Shown piece by piece: positions 1 through 11,165 of a DNA stretch of 64,000 nucleotides. This stretch comes from Boletus sp. NGJ (taxonomy: Eukaryota > Basidiomycota > Agaricomycetes > Boletales > Boletaceae). The notes under the pieces were generated by a model. That model worked only from the letters and a program-made list of their open reading frames with translations, ran no database searches and had not been told where the DNA came from. Each line of letters begins with the position of its first letter. Position 1 is the stretch's first letter. Where the stretch lies: contig JAGTXK010000046.1 in the NCBI GenBank assembly GCA_019096195.1, positions 18,761 through 82,760 of the forward strand, written 5' to 3'. Position numbers and translations under genes: made by a program.

Positions 1-449
1 TGTCTCGCTTCTTGTCATTTCCTACTTGGCATTGCAGGTGTCAGTGCCATATACATAAAGTGAACAATTGTTTTGCTAATTTGTTGTTTTCTCCGTCTTC
101 GCTCGGTATCCTTGGGGTCGTCTTCTACCAGTGGACTTCTATGCGCGTCTGAGCGAGGAGTGGTTGGCATGACGGACGGTATGTCGCCGTTATTGATCGG
201 GTCTCGCAAAGGTCTCAAATGCTGTCCACAATGATGCGAACGATCCACATGTGATCGGGATTCTGATCCCCGCCGGTTTCCAAGAGGCCATCATTTGGAT
301 ACATTGATGTGGCTCGGGAACAACCCGAGTCGAATGATCCGGAATCTAGGGTATCACCGGTTTTCCAGTCAAATCAACTACATAACCATGCAGGGCGGGC
401 GCAAAAGCAATCTATATATTCAGCCGAGGCTGTTCAAATCCGCAGCTTC
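1..449. other. no gene recognised
   Basis: I see no supported coding region. An open frame in phase with the downstream methyltransferase runs back to about 309, but it starts without an ATG, so the methyltransferase start is placed at the ATG at 450. Confidence 0.4.
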
Positions 450-1625
450 ATGATGGACAACCAACTCACCTCAGACCAGCCACGTTCTATCAAAACGGGC
501 GACGTGATCCTGACGGCGACCAAGTCTGACACCTCGCCCTTATCTGCGTCATACAAACTCTCCCCGAAACAATCTGAATTCTTTAAAACTCAGATAGGGA
601 TCGAGGATGACGAAGCGCTCAAGAAGCACATCATGGAAGTGCAGGAGAGGGCATACAAGGTGGGGCTGAGTTAGCATTCCGGGTCGATGCACAAAGCGAA
701 CTGAGTGCTCGATCTGCAGGTTTGCCCGTACCGCTGTATTAGTTCACTCTCATTCCTCCAGTGAGGATTAATCGCCTTCGCCGTCGGTAGCTGTGATGCT
801 GAAGTCCGACCAGGTTTGCAGTTACAACCTTATCAGTGTACGAGAACATTCTCAAGCTCGGTCAAGAACGCTCGAATGCTATATTCCTAGATGTTGGTGC
901 CTGTTGTGAGTGTTCGTGAATAATTACTCCAGTGCTAGTGGACTGACGCTGTAATGTCCACTCAGTCGGTGTAGACGGGAGGAAGGTCGCAGCGGACGGT
1001 TTCCCACTCGAGAACATCGTGAATTTTGATCTTGAGCGAGGTAGACACAACGATCTACCATGTATTAATTGACGACTGATTCCCGATCCCTTGGTACCAC
1101 GCAGAGTTCTCCGATCTGGGCCATGATCTTTTCAAGACAACACCTGCCTCCTACCCTGTTAACTCTGTCGTAGGAGATGTGCTGGATACAAACGTGTTGG
1201 GAATCGTCCCTCCGTTCGAAGAGACACCATCGAGGGAGATACCAAACCTTTCTACACTGACTTCACTGAACCCGCTCGCAGGACACTGTTCCGTGATCCA
1301 TACGTCGCGATTCTTTCACCTGTTCGCGGAGGAGAGACAGCAATACCTGGCGCGAGCGCTCGCCGGTCTGTTGTCGTCCCAACCTGGCTCTATCATATGC
1401 GGTCAACATGTTGGTGAGCAGGAGAAGGGATTCGTGCACCTAGGATATCGAGCAGGGGAATACGAGATGTTTTGTCACTCCCCCCAATCTTGGACTGACC
1501 TCTGGGACGGCGAGGTGTTCGCCAAAGGAAAAGTTAAAGTCGACGCAAAGTTAGCGAGGGTACTAGTAGAGGCGAGTGAAGGGACGGGATATTGGCTAAT
1601 GCAGTGGTCGGTGGTGAGATTGTAG
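450..1625 (+). CDS. SAM-dependent methyltransferase (basidiomycete family)
   Basis: Predicted exons are 450-659, 720-760, 814-905, 966-1040 and 1105-1625. They sum to 939 nt, or 312 residues, with GT-AG introns and no internal stop. The spliced frame gives the SAM-binding motif I glycine-rich loop, FLDVGACFG, in the middle of the protein. It is preceded by an FFKTQIGI...EEVQ-like helical N-terminus, seen here as HIMEVQERAYK, and followed by an acidic motif II (NFDLE). The C-terminal half reads LTSLNPLAGH, FHLFAEERQ, LARALAGLLSSQPGS and FCHSPQSW, characteristic of a large Agaricomycete methyltransferase family often found near secondary-metabolite genes. The substrate is unknown. Two ATGs (450, 453) are possible starts. 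The neighbours are pseudogenes, so no cluster is implied. The gene looks intact. Confidence 0.85.
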
Positions 1626-2134
1626 ATGAGACAGCCGGAGGGCGAGTGTACAGGCCCGGGGTAGTGTAGGATATCCATATTTGATCAGGGTTCTTCCGCG
1701 ACGGTTAAGGGCATTGCTTCGTGAGTTGCTAACGACCGAATGACGGCGGTGAATTTGACAAGTGACAATCATTCCTGAATCCTGACGTCTTTCTTACTAC
1801 TACGACGGGTCACGGGTGCCACCAAAAGCCTCGTGCCGCCAGGTCGGTGTCGCTACTTCACCAATCAAGAAACAAGGCATGTGCACACCTTTCCACGACC
1901 AACTTTTCTGATGAGTTTCTGTAGCGTCACAAAAAAGACCATGAACGGACATCGTGTGGTTGTGCAATCGTGAATCCTTTCTCTTGTACAGTTACTAGAG
2001 CCGCTCAGATGTTTCTATCCATCCTGGACCCCGTGAATCGTGATTATGGAGGCAGGTAACTGGACGAATCCCGGAATGTACCATCGATGGGCTTGGGTCA
2101 GGTTTAGCTGTCTAGGCTTTATCGTTCGACAGGA
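1626..2134. other. intergenic, nothing recognised
   Basis: Between the methyltransferase stop and the ribosomal P1 fossil I see no coding frame with recognisable motifs. Confidence 0.4.
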
Positions 2135-2531
2135 AAAAGTGGAGCTCGCAGTCAAATATGCCGCTCTTATAACTCGCCGGCGGCGGCAACGAAATCACGG
2201 TACGTTGATGCAGAGCGTCCATGTCGGCCTCAGATCTTGTTGGGCCAACAAAATTTATCGCGACAACGATTGCTGCCGATATTCAAGCCGAGTCCATCTA
2301 GGCGTCACTCCTTGCGAAAGCCCTAGAAGGCAAGAACATAAAGGATCCGCTTTCGAACATCGGCTCTGGGAGGAGGACCAGCCGTGGGTGTTGCCCCGCC
2401 GCAGATGAAGCCAAGGAAGAAGAGAAGAAGAAGGAAGAGAACGAGGAGTCAGTGGTATGTACTCGTCAATCACAGTTTGCGAATTCACTTTCTGGGACTG
2501 AGTCCGACTGACTGCCTTTGGGCTTTTCGAT
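2135..2531 (+). pseudogene. 60S acidic ribosomal protein P1 pseudogene
   Basis: Fragments of the small stalk protein P1 can be read in order: ELAVKYAALI at the N-terminus, a NEIT segment, then ASLLAKALEGKNIKDPLSNI. An Ala/Lys/Glu-rich acidic hinge (AADEAKEEEKKKEENEES) follows, and the FGLFD C-terminus ends at 2531. P1 works as a P1/P2 dimer on the ribosomal stalk. The Trp of the usual WASLLAKALEGKN motif is replaced by TAG, the terminal stop after FGLFD is lost (TGG), and no initiator is apparent. Splice-like gaps remain (GTACGT near 2200, GTATGT near 2455), so this looks like a decayed genomic copy, not a processed cDNA copy. The functional gene must lie elsewhere. Confidence 0.7.
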
Positions 2532-2829
2532 TGGCCTCCCTGTCCACTAGCTATCTTATTCACATTTATCCTCATTTTATCATGCATACACTGTGCATCA
2601 ATCAAAATTCTTTGGGCCACTTGGTCTGTGCAACGAGGATGGACCGTTGTCTCCATGTCATACGGACTCATACCGCGTTTAATTTTGTGGCGTAGGAAAT
2701 CGGCATTTGCCAGACACTGACATCACTTTGTAAAAGCACGCCACTAGTCAAAGGGGCTCCAACAGCCAGCCCAATTTCCTGCACAATTACTGCGATGGTG
2801 ACTCTCGGCCTGCCTTCAAACATAACCAG

Positions 2830-4367
2830 GAGCAAGAGGAGTGGTCGCGCGCTCAGCGCATCGAACGGTCCCGAAACGCACATTACCGTCTCACGCAGAA
2901 GCTACTTGACAAGCGCTACCGTGCACTCTATGTGGCGGTTGCCAGGCTCTTTGCGGGTCAACTAGCAAAAGATTCTGCTGTCATGGACAAGACCACTGCT
3001 TTGCCCGCTCATGCAGATCAGGACGACCGGATGGCACTCGTCCATGCTCTTAGTCTCGCTCTGAAGTGGGCGCCAACACCAGGTCGTTCCCATGATTGTA
3101 TCACAAACATCTCATCTGCGATTTGTCACCTTCTCCACGAGGCGCAAGTATTTTCTCCGGTCGCCCACAGAATCACTTTCTCTGTGGCGACGAGCTTGCC
3201 AGGATCTGAGATGCACCTGCTCCGTTATATTTATCAGAAGCACATTCTCACTCGTGGAAGGCGTTACACTTGCATTCCAGAACCTTTCATGTCGTCGAAC
3301 CGTTTCCCGGGTTGTCTCCATCTGCATGGACAACAACAAAGGAAAGTTTTTCCTACATGACGAGGAGAGGTTCCTGAATTACCTCCATGACATTGAATCG
3401 GGAAAAACGCAGGTCAGTGGCGCGACACTCCTACCTCACCTTCTCGCTATGGAGGCAGTGGAAAAATACCGTCGGCAAGGTCGAGTGGTAGGCCACACGC
3501 ATTCCCAGGCCAACTCCTTGCAGCGCCGGCTTGAGGAGGCTCAGATGAGTGTTGTCGATGCCCAATGGGCTACGCTCGTGGTACGCCTTCGAGAGTCGGG
3601 CCAGTTGGATAACTGTATCGCCGTCTGCGACGTGTCGGGATCCATGGGAACCATCTCGTACGCTTCAAGAAGTCAATCCGCATTTGACGTCGAACCAATC
3701 TGGCCCAGCTCTTTCCCTCTCGCTCCTTTTTGCACGGTTGGCGAAGCCTTCCTTCAATGATTCATTCATCACCTTCTCCACATCGCCGTAGTTCGTCGTT
3801 CTCGACCGTGAATCTAAGCGCATTCCTCTCGGTGCGAGGATTGACGAAATGAGCAGAGCAAGCTGGGGAATGAACACAGATATTAATACTGTCTTCCTCA
3901 AGCTCATTCTTCCACTTGCCGTAAAGCACAACGTCCAAAAATCTCAGATGATCAAGTGCATCTTCGTCTTCAGTGATATGCAGTTCGATGCTGTAAACAT
4001 GAGCGCTGCACCTTCCACGCCTCCAGATGCAGTAGCTGAGTGGAAGACAAACCACGACGTGATCGCAGAGGCGTACGCACAAGCTGGATATGACGTACCC
4101 GAATTGGTGTATTGGGACTTGTCCAGGGCGTGGGATGGGTATGGTATCACTGCACCAGTGATGGGTGACAGGGAAGGGGTTGCTTTACTGAGCGGATACT
4201 CTCCATCGTTGCTCAAGGTTTTCATGGACACCGAGGAAGAGGAGGAATGGGAGGTCTTGGACAAGGATGGTCAGTCTCAACTTAAAAGGCAGTCTTTGAC
4301 GCCGGAGGAGTTGATGAAGAAGACGTTGGGAAGGAAGAGCTATGACGGGCTGGTTGTGGTGGACTAA
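2830..4367 (+). pseudogene. DUF2828 (VWA-like) protein, truncated pseudogene
   Basis: The C-terminal half of a DUF2828 protein is recognisable: RALYVAVARLFA, the metal-site-like CIAVCDVSGSMG, SRASWGMNTD, IFVFSDMQFD, HDVIAEAYAQAGYDVPE and a terminal KKTLGRKSYDGLVVVD. Family proteins are cytosolic with a von Willebrand A-like fold and unknown function. The reading frame shifts near 3310, shifts again between about 3650 and 3700, and meets an in-frame TAG at 3789-3791 between FSTSP and FVVLDRES. I could not place introns that repair these. The N-terminal half of the family is missing, with the P1 fossil lying directly upstream. Assembly error could explain one indel but hardly all three lesions and the truncation. 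Confidence 0.75.
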
Positions 4368-4794
4368 AAGGTGACGTAGATCCGCCATGGACTCCTGTAT
4401 CGTTGTAAAGATTACATATTAATGCAACCCAACCTTTATTTCAGCTCGTCAGTGCCGTTCGCTGAAGCGACTAGTAACAATTATTGATCGATGGAACTGC
4501 ACATCTTGAGACATGACTGGTATTTGTATGGTATCTTCAAGTTACATGGCTGATCAGGGTACACGAATGACTCGACCTTGTCACTAACCTTGCAAGGATC
4601 CAAATAAAGAATCATCGCCTCGTCAAGAATGTGGTTAAGTTGACCATTTGACGGGATATACAAACTGGGAATCCATCAAGCTTAACTGGAAACCTTGGAT
4701 AGATAGAACGAAAGAGTAGGTGCGTGAGATCGACAATGATATGGTAGTCTACAACTGTACAGTATCTTCTTGATGGCGAGGGGTATTGCATAGA

Positions 4795-6963
4795 TCACAA
4801 TTTGGCTTCACGTTTCCTGGGGAAGGTCTGCTCGGGGAGGTGGCCATCCCCTCCCTTACCAATGTACTTCTTCGTCTCCTCCAGGCCTCTCTGCCCGCCT
4901 TCCCTCCCTCTCTCTATTCCTTGATCCCCCACCTCGCCGTCATCCACGCGACCCCTCCCTCTCTTGACTCCTTCCTTATCGGCTTCGATACTACCCTTCA
5001 AACCCTCCTGACCCTGTTTTGGGATCATGGCGAACAACACCTTGCGATCGAGTTGCTTCTTCACCCGTTTCATGATCTTCGGGTATGTCTTCCTTGCCTT
5101 GGCAAGCTTCTTCTCGTCACTCTTGACCTCCTCCATCCGTTCGTTTACCATATCCCGCGTCTTGTCGAGGAACTCCCCGAGTTTGGCCATATCAGGAATC
5201 GCGTCCTGACGTCCTTCCCCATGCTCTTTGCCCTCCTCGCCGTTCTCCTCCACCTGTTCTTTGCACTCACATGCCTGCTTCTTGTACTCCTCCATCTTGG
5301 CTTTGAGTCCTTCCATGCCCTCTCCATTACCGCTATGTGCATGGTCTTGAATTCGCTTCTGCAGACTTTCGCTGCTGGGTTTTCTGTCCAAAGAGGCCCG
5401 GCGCAAACCCGAACCAGACCCCCCTTCTTTGTCAACTGTGATGTTGACCCTGGTAGAGACGTCCGCGGCCGCATTGTCACCGTTAATGAGCCTCTTCCAT
5501 TCCATCCCGATCTTCTCCCATTCGATCATCCGCGCAGCGTTAGCCGCCATAGGCGGACGAAGCAGCCGAGCTACCGTCTTGTTCACGTCGATGCCCTCCC
5601 GCCCGGATGCGATACGGAGGGGGTTCGTAGGGGTGAGGAGTGCATATGCAATTTGCTGCGCGGGCGTGGGCGCATTGGGAGGCTGAACCTCGAACTCGGG
5701 CGTCCGACCATATCCGATGGTCGCCGTCTTGATGAGGATAGCCCTGTGTGTGTACGGAACGGTGCATGAGTCTCTACCATTTTTTATTCGGTGCATGCCA
5801 CGTATGCGTGAGGGACTGACGCTGTGAGCCCGAACACGGGCTTGACCCCCTCCCCTTCGCGGCCTGTGAGGAACCTGTGCAAGCGGACCGCACCGCCTTC
5901 GCTCCAGGGGAAATCCATGAACGTGTGATAAGGATTATTCGGGTCTGCCGTGCGCCCGCCTGATAAGTGAGGCATCGACAAAAGGAACGAGATCAATGGC
6001 TGTGCAAATATCGACGTCACTTCGGAAGAGTTCAGATTAGGCTGTAGTCGTACGAGGGCCTGTTGTTACGGAGTACGAGAGTACACGAGACAACACACCT
6101 GCAAGCCGTGATCGAGTATAAGGACGACCACCCTAGCGAACGGCGTCCAGCAGTGGGCAGCCAAGGCGATGGAGAATAAATCCAAACACGCACGGTGTAA
6201 CCAATATCTCGCCTTTTGCTAAGTGTGGCTCCATCACGCACAACAACGGCACTCTCTCCTTGTCCTGAGGTACCCCGATCTAGTCCGTTTTCGTTCCTCA
6301 GTCCTTGAAGAACCAATTGACGAAAGAAAGCACCTCTTCGAAAGCTTCGCGTCTCTAAGTACGCGCATGGATCACATCAGCGGAACGAAAGAGAGAAATC
6401 TCTAGAGAAGCACAACTCACAGCTGTGTCTTCCACCGTCACATCCTGCGCGTCGATCTTTCCCCCTGGCAATGCCGTATCGCCCGCAAACGCCTTGAGCG
6501 CGTCCGAACGTCTGTTCACCAACGCACCCAATGTATCAGCAATGAAAGCGAGGATACAAACACGACCGAAGAACAAACGACGCACCTACTGAGAACCACG
6601 TACAAATCCCCCGACCGCCCTACAAACAACGGAACGAGGACCGCTGCGCTCGGTCCTCTCGGAAGCCGCGCACGGATACGCACCGCGCGGTAGTTGAGCA
6701 AGCTGGTGATACATCTGGTCACCACATGCGCACAGAGAGCGAGTCAGCTTCGGCATGGACGACATGTACGCGGTGAACCGTCATGAACAAGGGCAAACGT
6801 ACCCCTTCGTCTCCTCTTTCACACCGGGTAACGTCTCTAGATGAACTAATATTCGCTCGGTCTCCGGGTATGGATACTTCATGAAATCAGGCGTCGGATT
6901 CACTCGAGCCTGGGGTGGAGCAGAAAGGCGAGGCGGCGGGTAAGGCGGGTTGTCCGACGGCAT
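4795..6963 (-). CDS. Nudix hydrolase (CoA pyrophosphatase-like) with long charged tail
   Basis: Eight exons can be placed: 6963-6803, 6714-6586, 6511-6421, 6354-6334, 6279-6194, 6132-6099, 6041-5821 and 5743-4795. They sum to 1692 nt, or 563 residues, with consistent phases. The N-terminal ~280 residues read as a PCD1/NUDT7-type Nudix domain: AAVLVPLFVG, LYVVLSRRS, then the box LPGGKID...ARREAFEEIG, VTPVVVLILD and VKPVFGLTAAILIKTA. The family cleaves CoA, acyl-CoA or related nucleoside diphosphates, often in peroxisomes or mitochondria. The box needs a 21-nt exon ending FEE joined to IGV across a short intron. The C-terminal ~280 residues are Lys/Glu-rich, probably coiled coil, and unusual for the family. 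The last residues, REAKL, end in AKL, a plausible PTS1 peroxisomal signal. Confidence 0.85.
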
Positions 6964-6992
6964 CTAAAACATCCGGGTCACACGCAAACCAG

Positions 6993-7261
6993 TGGATTGC
7001 ATTCACAACAGATTTTGAGATATTTTGCCTTAGCTTAAATGTAAAACAAAACTTGAAATGAGATACAAAGTATTGTCAGAACAACTAAACTTCAAATTAA
7101 TCCTAACCAAACAGTGTTAAACTTCAAGTTTAGGTCAGAAAATGAAACAAAACTTGAAGTTTTGGCTTGTGACTACACTTGATGATCCTATTTGAAGTTG
7201 AATATCACATTTAAACCCGGTCTAAATATCCATAAATCTGTTGTGATTTCCGCACAATCCA
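6993..7261. mobile_element. candidate MITE with imperfect terminal inverted repeats
   Basis: This AT-rich, non-coding 269-bp stretch begins TGGATTG and ends CAATCCA. Just inside, CACAACAGATTT on the left is matched by AAATCTGTTGTG on the right. Left and right arms differ by a few spacer bases. Internal AACTTCAAGTTT-like palindromes recur. No target-site duplication is obvious, so class and exact ends are uncertain. It lies between the Nudix start and the Crinkler pseudogene. Confidence 0.5.
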
Positions 7262-8695
7262 AGCACGTGACCCAATTTGACTATTGGTTCAGATAATGCA
7301 CTTTCACTGGAGGTTCTGTTACAACATGAGGAAAACAATCAAGCTCCAGTGTTAGGTCTACCGCGACAATGTTGGAAGCATCTTTCCTGTCAAGATCTCG
7401 AGGATGGAGACTGTCGGAGCCCTCAAGAAGATTATAAGGGTCAAGAAATTTGTCAGGTTCCGTGATGTGGAGGCAGACAAGCTCCAGCTCTACTCCATCC
7501 TTATCCCTGAGGATGATGACAACAGGTTGAAAGACCAACTCAAGCAGTTGTCATTGGAAGACAAATCACGCCTTAACCCACAAACCAAAGTACCCAATCT
7601 CCCACAGTCTGATAAAGGGCAAGAGGTACTCAATGTCGTCAACAGACCCCATTCCAGTGCTCTTATCAAGGTATTCCATTGCCCTTTTTACGACCAACTT
7701 CGCCTCCTAGGTTCAAGCACCATCGACCCAGGTGTTAGCCGCAATCTGCAACTTAATTGTATTGTCTTGGGCAATGACCCCTGTCAGTCTTTCATCATCA
7801 GGATTGCAGGAATGGCAAATGTTGATGACCTGAAGGAATTGATAAAGCAAAGAAAGGTGAACGACTTTTGCAACATAGATGTTAATAATCTTGATCTCTA
7901 TGAGGTGTCCCTGCCGAAAGATGGATAACTCAACAAGAGGCTCAGACATCTGATGTTTAATGCGCCTTTAGACCCTGGGATGAAACTGTGGACTTCTTTC
8001 GCACAAATGGTCAAGGAAAATATTCATATTATAGTCAAACAACATGGTGTGTTCCTAGCATTGCTCAAGTTGTCATGACTAATAACACTTCTGTCAGATA
8101 ACCGTCTGCAAGTAGGAGAACAGGAACAAGACAATATCTTAACTATGCTCATTAAATGTGAGAGCTTCATTGTTTTCTCTTGCAAGAGGGAGTCATTGAT
8201 CAATGTTGTCCAATCAGCATTCAAGCACACTACCACCATGCTGCATAATCTCACTCCTTTCAAAGCTGCAAAATCAAGTGAGTATGTCAAAATTCAGGCT
8301 GGCGATGGGAGGATATTAGATTGCTGTTGTGCTGTGGCTGATCCTGTCAACACAGTGGCTCCTGCTATCCAGCTGTTCAACCCGGCGTTCACATACTTCT
8401 TCAGCAGGGCATTCGATCCTGAATATGATGTACCTGATGACTTCGCCCTTGACATCCAGATTCTCGTGACTCAATTCACTCTGATCTACACTAGCAAGCA
8501 GGATCATCGAAATCATCTCCTAACATTGTTGGAAAAGGCCATCAGCTGCCCTCTCAAGGCCATCATTGGCACTGATAAAACCACTCCAGATTTCATGGTG
8601 CTAAGTTCATATGAAGAGCTATCAGTGTACCTGATCATCAGCGAGGAGAAAAATGAGTTTGGCGATGGAGGGTCTGACCCCTCAGTCCAAGCTGC

Positions 8696-9053
8696 TGAAA
8701 GAGAAAAGACCTTAATATCCTTAGGGGCGCAAAGAGCACTATCCACAGGAGAGAAAAGGAATTCCAAGACTAAAGAATACAGGTGTTGGTATGCTACTTT
8801 ATATATGTAAGGAGATGCGCACGGACCGGCTTAGGGCTGGTCGTGGGAACTACTGGAATGTTCCATATGACGTATGGTGATGTAGTGGGGTCTAGACTGT
8901 TCTAGGGGTATCGGGTTGTGACGTAGTCTGACTAATGTATGACGTATGGTCTAGGCATAAGGCCTAGGTATGAGGTAACTATGTAATCGTTCGTGGGATC
9001 GTTAAGTGTTAGTTAAATACGGTAAATGGAAAGAAAATGTCTAAGTCGTTTCA
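8696..9053 (+). repeat. solo LTR, same family as the 52.6-59.8 kb element
   Basis: This 358-bp sequence begins TGAAAGAGAAAAG and ends GTCGTTTCA, with TG...CA ends. It is closely similar along its whole length to the LTRs at 52590-52947 and 59389-59751. It is flanked by the perfect 5-bp duplication GCTGC (8691-8695 and 9054-9058). By comparison with the full element the promoter reads on the minus strand. A solo LTR is the product of recombination between the two LTRs of an element that once sat in the Crinkler linker. Confidence 0.93.
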
Positions 9054-9120
9054 GCTGCCTTCTCGTTTCTGCATATATTCCACCAAAAGAAGGTAATGAC
9101 ATATCTCCAACATGTATTTC

Positions 9121-9418
9121 TGAAATGAACTTTCTCTCTTTCGAAGCTTCCGATAATCCTGAGGTCGATTGATGATTACATTAGTTAAAAAACATACCTG
9201 AACCGATGACTAAGTACGCACGTCATAGGACCATCGAGAACATTACATCATCCTTCTAGTATATTCCATACCGGCTCTATAGTCGGTCTGTGCACTTCCC
9301 CCTCATGTATATAAAGTAGTACACCTTGTAGTAGATACGCATCTTTGGAATTATCCTTCTATACTAAGAATATCGTCTCTAGAGGCGACTCTTAGCATTG
9401 TGGGTCTTTTTCCTTTCA
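9121..9418 (+). repeat. 5' LTR of element 1
   Basis: It starts TGAAATGAAC and ends TTTCCTTTCA. A TATATAAAG box at 9308 implies transcription starting about 33 nt downstream, near ATCTTTGGAATT at 9341. The 3' LTR at 16657-16954 has the same length. Confidence 0.93.
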
Positions 9419-9430
9419 AATTCCAAAGAT
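9419..9430 (+). other. self-priming primer-binding site of element 1
   Basis: AATTCCAAAGAT directly follows the 5' LTR and is the exact reverse complement of ATCTTTGGAATT at 9341-9352, the predicted 5' end of the transcript. This is the Tf1/sushi arrangement, in which the mRNA 5' end folds back to prime minus-strand synthesis; no tRNA primer is used. Confidence 0.75.
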
Positions 9431-9808
9431 AACCCTTGGCTACCGGGCACTTTGCCTCTTGGCTGCTATCCCTCCCAGTTACTGCCTTGCTGCTGCACTT
9501 TGCAGGCACACTTGCCCTCCTTTCGCTGCCTATTCCCCCCTGCATCAATCCTCAGAAGAACTGCAGTCCCTTGTTAGCATTAAGCATAAAGTCCAGCCTC
9601 TTACGGTGGTCACTAGCGCAGGGGTACGTTGCAACTGCAGGAGAAGATAAGGAGGTCTAGGTCCTCTTTGACTGACAACTCTTGCATGTCGTGTGCCCCC
9701 CACTTCCTTTGCCTCCATAGCATCTCCACCGTTGGCAATCGTACTTGCCTGCGTCACACATGTGGTTGGTCGTTGGTGATCATACTCACCCGTGTTACAC
9801 ATGCCCCT

Positions 9809-10908
9809 TGAAAGGAACTTGCAATGAACAAAAGAAAGAAACCTAGACTCAATATCTGAAGCGTTGCTAATTAAAGCAATATGCGACAGAGAGAAGAGCA
9901 ATTTCAAGGTTAGGGGAAACATGGTACTCTACCGGCTACTTATATACTACCGATAGTGGCGCACGGACCGTGCTGCGCTATGACGTCGTAGGGTACTGGG
10001 TATGACATCACAGGAACGAAGAATTGTTAGTGTCCAATGGCAAAAGAGAGAGGTGATGGAATGAGATGTGTGCGGTATACGCATGTAAGTGAAATGGTAG
10101 TCCGGAGCGCTCTAGGCGTGGCTACGTGTGATATCTCTAAGGGGAACTAATGGATAGGAATGGAGATGAGGGACAAAGAAGAAAGTGAAAGACTGATGCA
10201 TGAGGCATCGCATGGGGTGATCGGTGGATCGGGTATCAAGACGGGATCATATCAGAGGATAGATCAGGTCTTGTCTAGGTCTAGGGGTTGTGATCTGACG
10301 TTCGCCTGATCAGTACTTGGGTTAATTTAGCGTGGGCTTGATTAGTACTTGGTGGCAGTATCGTGGGATAGCGTCTGGTATGATCTATGGCGTGAGCCAG
10401 GGATCGGGGTGATCGGGGGTTTGAGGATCTGGAGGTGGACTCCTGATTAGTACTTGTGTAGTGTACCGAGCTCTGCATCAGGTACTGTCTACGGGTGACG
10501 TGCGCGTAACGAGCGTATACGTGACAGAGGAGTTTCTGTCATCGTACGGCATTATGTCACGTGGTGTGGCTACCGAGCGCTGTGTCAGGTAGGTCCACAG
10601 GGGGTGGCATAGTTTATAGGCATGCGGGCCTTGCTTGTGGCCATGAGGCCGGGATTTAGCCATGAGGCTGCTTGGTGTCGTAGTGTAACGGATATGACTG
10701 GGGTACGACTAATGAAAGTGTACTTAGGTGTAGTCGATGGTATGGTGTATCATATGGGGGAGGATACGATGAGTGACTACTCTAGGTGTATGCGTGGTGA
10801 GGCTAGGGTGGAGGTTGGGTGAGGGGAGGCGAGTGTATCATCTGTGGGTAGTGCGAACGTGTGAGTGGGGGTGTTGATAAATAGGTGGTATAACCTGTGA
10901 TCGTTTCA
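9809..10908. repeat. nested 1.1-kb solo LTR (third LTR family)
   Basis: It starts TGAAAGGAAC, ends GATCGTTTCA and is flanked by the perfect duplication CCCCT (9804-9808 and 10909-10913). Removing it shrinks the element 1 leader to about 640 bp, close to the ~707 bp of element 2. A TATATAAG-like box reads on the minus strand near 9940. GATTAGTACTTG-type words repeat near 10305, 10340 and 10445. No coding region is apparent. It must postdate element 1. Confidence 0.8.
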
Positions 10909-11165
10909 CCCCTACTCCATCATTTCATGTAATTCCAGGCATGCTGCCGAGCGCTGCCAGGTTGCAACTATCCCCTGTCACAGCTTGCTGCCAGCCGCTC
11001 CTGGCACAAGTTTCATTGGCATTTCACCACCATGCCCCATCTCTGCTTACCGCGCCCTCATCCCCTTCATCGCTTGCTTCAGCGACTCTGTCCAATCAAC
11101 CCCAATTGTCTACTTGCTGAGGTACTCACCACCCTTCTCTACCACCTCAACAAGCAATACCACCA

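Noticed and set aside
3600-3800. An intron repairing the DUF2828 frame after GSMG
   Set aside because: No GT-AG pair gives the right phase, and the in-frame TAG at 3789 would remain, so a pseudogene is the simpler reading.
4786-5769. Long plus-strand open frame of 327 codons
   Set aside because: It lies antisense to the Nudix C-terminal exon. Its Leu/Phe-rich composition is the mirror of the Lys/Glu-rich tail, and the minus strand gives a coherent 563-residue spliced protein.
6985-7268. Target-site duplication for the MITE-like element
   Set aside because: Flanks CCAG and AGCA share at most two bases; not convincing.
9545-9922. 125-codon minus-strand frame near the start of element 1
   Set aside because: It spans the junction of the nested solo LTR, so it is a chance frame across an insertion boundary.
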